NCBI GenBank assembly: GCA_963843465.1
Contig: CAWJKP010000003.1
Span: 558,001 to 622,000, forward strand
Length of the DNA: 64,000 nucleotides
Origin: CAWJKP01 sp963843465
Lineage (GTDB): Bacteria; Planctomycetota; Planctomycetia; Pirellulales; Thermoguttaceae
Direction: 5' to 3'
The translations under genes and the position numbers were made by a program. Below are positions 62,486 through 64,000 of this stretch, one piece after another. Numbering within the stretch: position 1 is the first letter of the stretch; the number at the start of each line of letters is the position of its first letter. Below the pieces are notes generated by a model. It was not told where the DNA came from, ran no database searches, and saw only the letters and a list, made by a program, of their open reading frames with translations.

Positions 62486-62730
62486 GGTCGTTCTCCGATG
62501 CTCCCGGCCTCCTGGCAGGCCTCCAGCCGGTCGAGGAGGTCGGACTCGCGGGCATTGAAGTCTGCGTCGCCGATTCGGCCCCCGTCCAGGAGTTGATGGA
62601 GCTCGGCCAGGGCGGCCAAGATGTCCTTCTCCTGTTTCTCCAGGTCTTCTTGCGCCGCCTCGCGGACCTTCTGGCAGATCGCAGCCAGGCCTTTCATCGG
62701 CGCCAGGAGGATATCGTCGAGGAGGAACAT
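62482..62730 (-). CDS. gvpG: Gas vesicle protein GvpG
   Basis: 82 residues. MFLLDDILLAPMKGLAAICQ with KVREAAQEDLEKQEKDILAA and LHQLLDGGRIGDADFNARES is the GvpG pattern (short amphipathic start, coiled coil, GRIGDAEF-like motif). GvpG is one of the accessory proteins for assembly. A longer in-frame extension passes through a repeat, so the start MFLLDD is used. Confidence 0.92.
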   Translation of the reverse strand: MFLLDDILLAPMKGLAAICQKVREAAQEDLEKQEKDILAALAELHQLLDGGRIGDADFNARESDLLDRLEACQEAGSIGERP

Positions 62731-62812
62731 GAGTTGTCTGCTTTCCGGTGATGCCCAAGTCTCTGTTGAGTTTTGACGATCAACTTGAGTAATCGTGCGC
62801 CCCCCACCACAT

Positions 62813-62876
62813 CGTAAGCGCGAAGCGTAAGCGAGGGAGGGCCAACGCTTTCCCTCGCTTACGCTTCGGGTTACGA
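62813..62876. repeat. TCGTAAGCGCGAAGCGTAAG inverted repeat
   Basis: Arms TCGTAAGCGCGAAGCGTAAG and CTTACGCTTCGGGTTACGA flank GCGAGGGAGGGCC..TCCCTCG. Same family as 1180-1244 and 55342-55408. Lies between the GvpF/L and GvpG genes (62731-62964), where no gene is seen. Confidence 0.8.
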
Positions 62877-62964
62877 CTGGCCGAGTATGCCTCTCTTGTC
62901 CGTCAAAACTCATCAGATGAAAATTGTCCAAGTAATTCCTGAGCGCGCGCTACGCGGCCCGCCG

Positions 62965-63726
62965 CTAGTTCAAGGTCAAGTCCACGTCCGCGAAGTTGTA
63001 AGGCGGCCAGGGGCCGTTGTACTCGAAGCGATAGTGATCGTCGAAGAGCAGCGCCGCCCGCCTGACGCCCTCTTCCCATTCTCCTTGCCGGTCTCTCTCG
63101 ACCAGGCTGGCCAGCTTGAGGATCATCCGCTCCTCGCCGGGGTCGATGCTGCGAACGTCGACGCAGCAACCGGCCAGCGACTCTTTCACGCGCTGCGCGT
63201 GGCGCTGGCGGGATTGCCGCAGCAAGGAGACGAACCGCTCGCCCAGCTCGATCTTCTCCTCGACCGTCGGCAGCCGGCCGGGCCGGAACAGCCGGTCGCG
63301 CATCGCCTCCAGCTCCTGGTGGGTAGCCACGAAGTATTCGAAGACGTTGGGCAGGTCCCAATAGACCTTCAGTCCCATCTCCACCTTGCCCCGCAGGCGG
63401 TCCAGCAAACAGGCGAAGCCCTCTTGATTCCGCCGCAGCACGCGCCGCAATTCCGCGTCGCTGCCGCTGACGGTGCCGAAGACCACCGGCAGCACCGGCC
63501 GCTGGTCGGCCAGATCGCGCAGGACGTGGTGATGGGCCGCCAGGTTCGCCCGCTGCGGGCGGACCTTGCCCACGCCGAGCCGGCTCACGATGGCCGCCAA
63601 GGAGCCCTCGACGACCAACTCGACCGCGGCCCCTCCCACGCCGTCCCGGGAGCTGGCCATCGGCTCCGCAACCGTGATGCCGTAGAGATACCAACCTGTT
63701 CGACTCGGGGCCGACGCGATTGACAC
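62965..63726 (-). CDS. gvpF: Gas vesicle protein GvpF/GvpL family
   Basis: 253 residues from a GTG start preceded by AGGAGG. TGWYLYGITVAEPM, ELVVEGSLAAIVSRLGVGKV, VLPVVFGTVSGSDAELRRVL and the end RFEYNGPWPPYNFADVDLTL are all standard GvpF. It is the closest to canonical of the three GvpF/L proteins here. First gvp gene of the window; more may lie beyond its edge. Confidence 0.92.
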   Translation of the reverse strand: MSIASAPSRTGWYLYGITVAEPMASSRDGVGGAAVELVVEGSLAAIVSRLGVGKVRPQRANLAAHHHVLRDLADQRPVLPVVFGTVSGSDAELRRVLRRNQEGFACLLDRLRGKVEMGLKVYWDLPNVFEYFVATHQELEAMRDRLFRPGRLPTVEEKIELGERFVSLLRQSRQRHAQRVKESLAGCCVDVRSIDPGEERMILKLASLVERDRQGEWEEGVRRAALLFDDHYRFEYNGPWPPYNFADVDLTLN

Positions 63727-63796
63727 GCGGGTTCCTCCTGTTCCGGCCTGTAAAATAATAAGTTGCGCAATCTTATTGAACCCAAGGAAGCGCAGA

Positions 63797-63991
63797 CTAC
63801 TCCGGCGGCTGCGACGTGCAGGCAACCGCCTCGCGCGGGCTTCGTACCAGCTCGACCGATTTCACGTGGCCCTCTTCAGTGCGGATAGCCAGGAGGCTGG
63901 CGCAAATGAAACACCTTACCTGGCCTTGATAATCGTCGTAGGCGTCCCGCAAATCGAGCGCATGGCCGCACGACAGACAATTCACCTTCAT
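63797..63991 (-). CDS. Small zinc-ribbon protein beside the gas-vesicle genes
   Basis: 64 residues. MKVNCLSCGHALDLRDAYDD then QVRCFICASLLAIRTEEGHV: two CxxC pairs about 22 residues apart, a zinc ribbon. Placed immediately upstream of gvpF on the same strand. I take it as a gas-vesicle-associated gene by context; its role is unknown. Confidence 0.65.
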   Translation of the reverse strand: MKVNCLSCGHALDLRDAYDDYQGQVRCFICASLLAIRTEEGHVKSVELVRSPREAVACTSQPPE

Positions 63992-64000
63992 GATGCCCTC

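Overview
The window is high-GC bacterial DNA, and I read it as a planctomycete, probably from the Pirellulales/Thermoguttaceae side. The case is cumulative: Hanks-type kinases fused to formylglycine-generating-enzyme (FGE) domains with a DMG activation motif, DUF1080 and C45 secreted hydrolases, zinc-ribbon membrane proteins, a sulfotransferase, an FtsK/EccC-like ATPase beside a small WXG-like protein, and very many short palindromic repeats. No rRNA, tRNA or CRISPR was recognised.

Layout. 1-8 kb: a SorC-type sugar-binding protein, then a minus-strand membrane cassette (unknown membrane protein, DUF2252, bestrophin-like, DUF1622, two small ORFs) and a chromate transporter. 8-14 kb: one very large kinase / triple-FGE coding region, broken by two frame changes. 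14-18 kb: a REP-associated transposase inside its own repeats, an orphan modA, a sulfotransferase and a thioredoxin-like lipoprotein. 18.6-24.5 kb: flhA-flhF-fleN-small membrane protein-fliA. 25-32 kb: secreted hydrolases and a zinc-ribbon membrane protein. 32-38 kb: a type III restriction-modification pair (mod, res) separated by an IS200-like transposase and its repeats. 38.6-45.6 kb: a type VII-secretion-like operon preceded by a response-regulator/PP2C phosphatase. 46-49 kb: a DUF1080 protein and a hybrid histidine kinase. 49.5-55.1 kb: the second flagellar block, fliL-fliN-fliO-fliP-fliQ-fliR-flhB. 55.5-56.3 kb: a DUF481 protein. 56.7-64 kb: a gas-vesicle cluster (zinc ribbon, GvpF/L, GvpG, GvpJ, GvpK, GvpA-like, Hsp20, CDC48-like AAA, two more GvpF/L). 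The cell therefore appears to code for both swimming and buoyancy.

Two features cut across the window. First, intergenic DNA, and sometimes coding DNA, is loaded with at least ten families of short inverted repeats, plus arrays of 7-bp units that nearly always occur as inverted pairs. Several repeats sit in frame inside genes (two GvpF/L or GvpA-like genes, the EccC-like gene, the signal-peptide regions of two hydrolases) or supply a gene's stop codon (flhF). Second, at least nine otherwise well-conserved genes change reading frame by about one base. That density suggests indels in the assembly more than mass gene decay, though at flhF the change falls inside a repeat cluster and may be real. 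Coordinates of frame-broken genes are given for the whole gene, with the break described in the entry.
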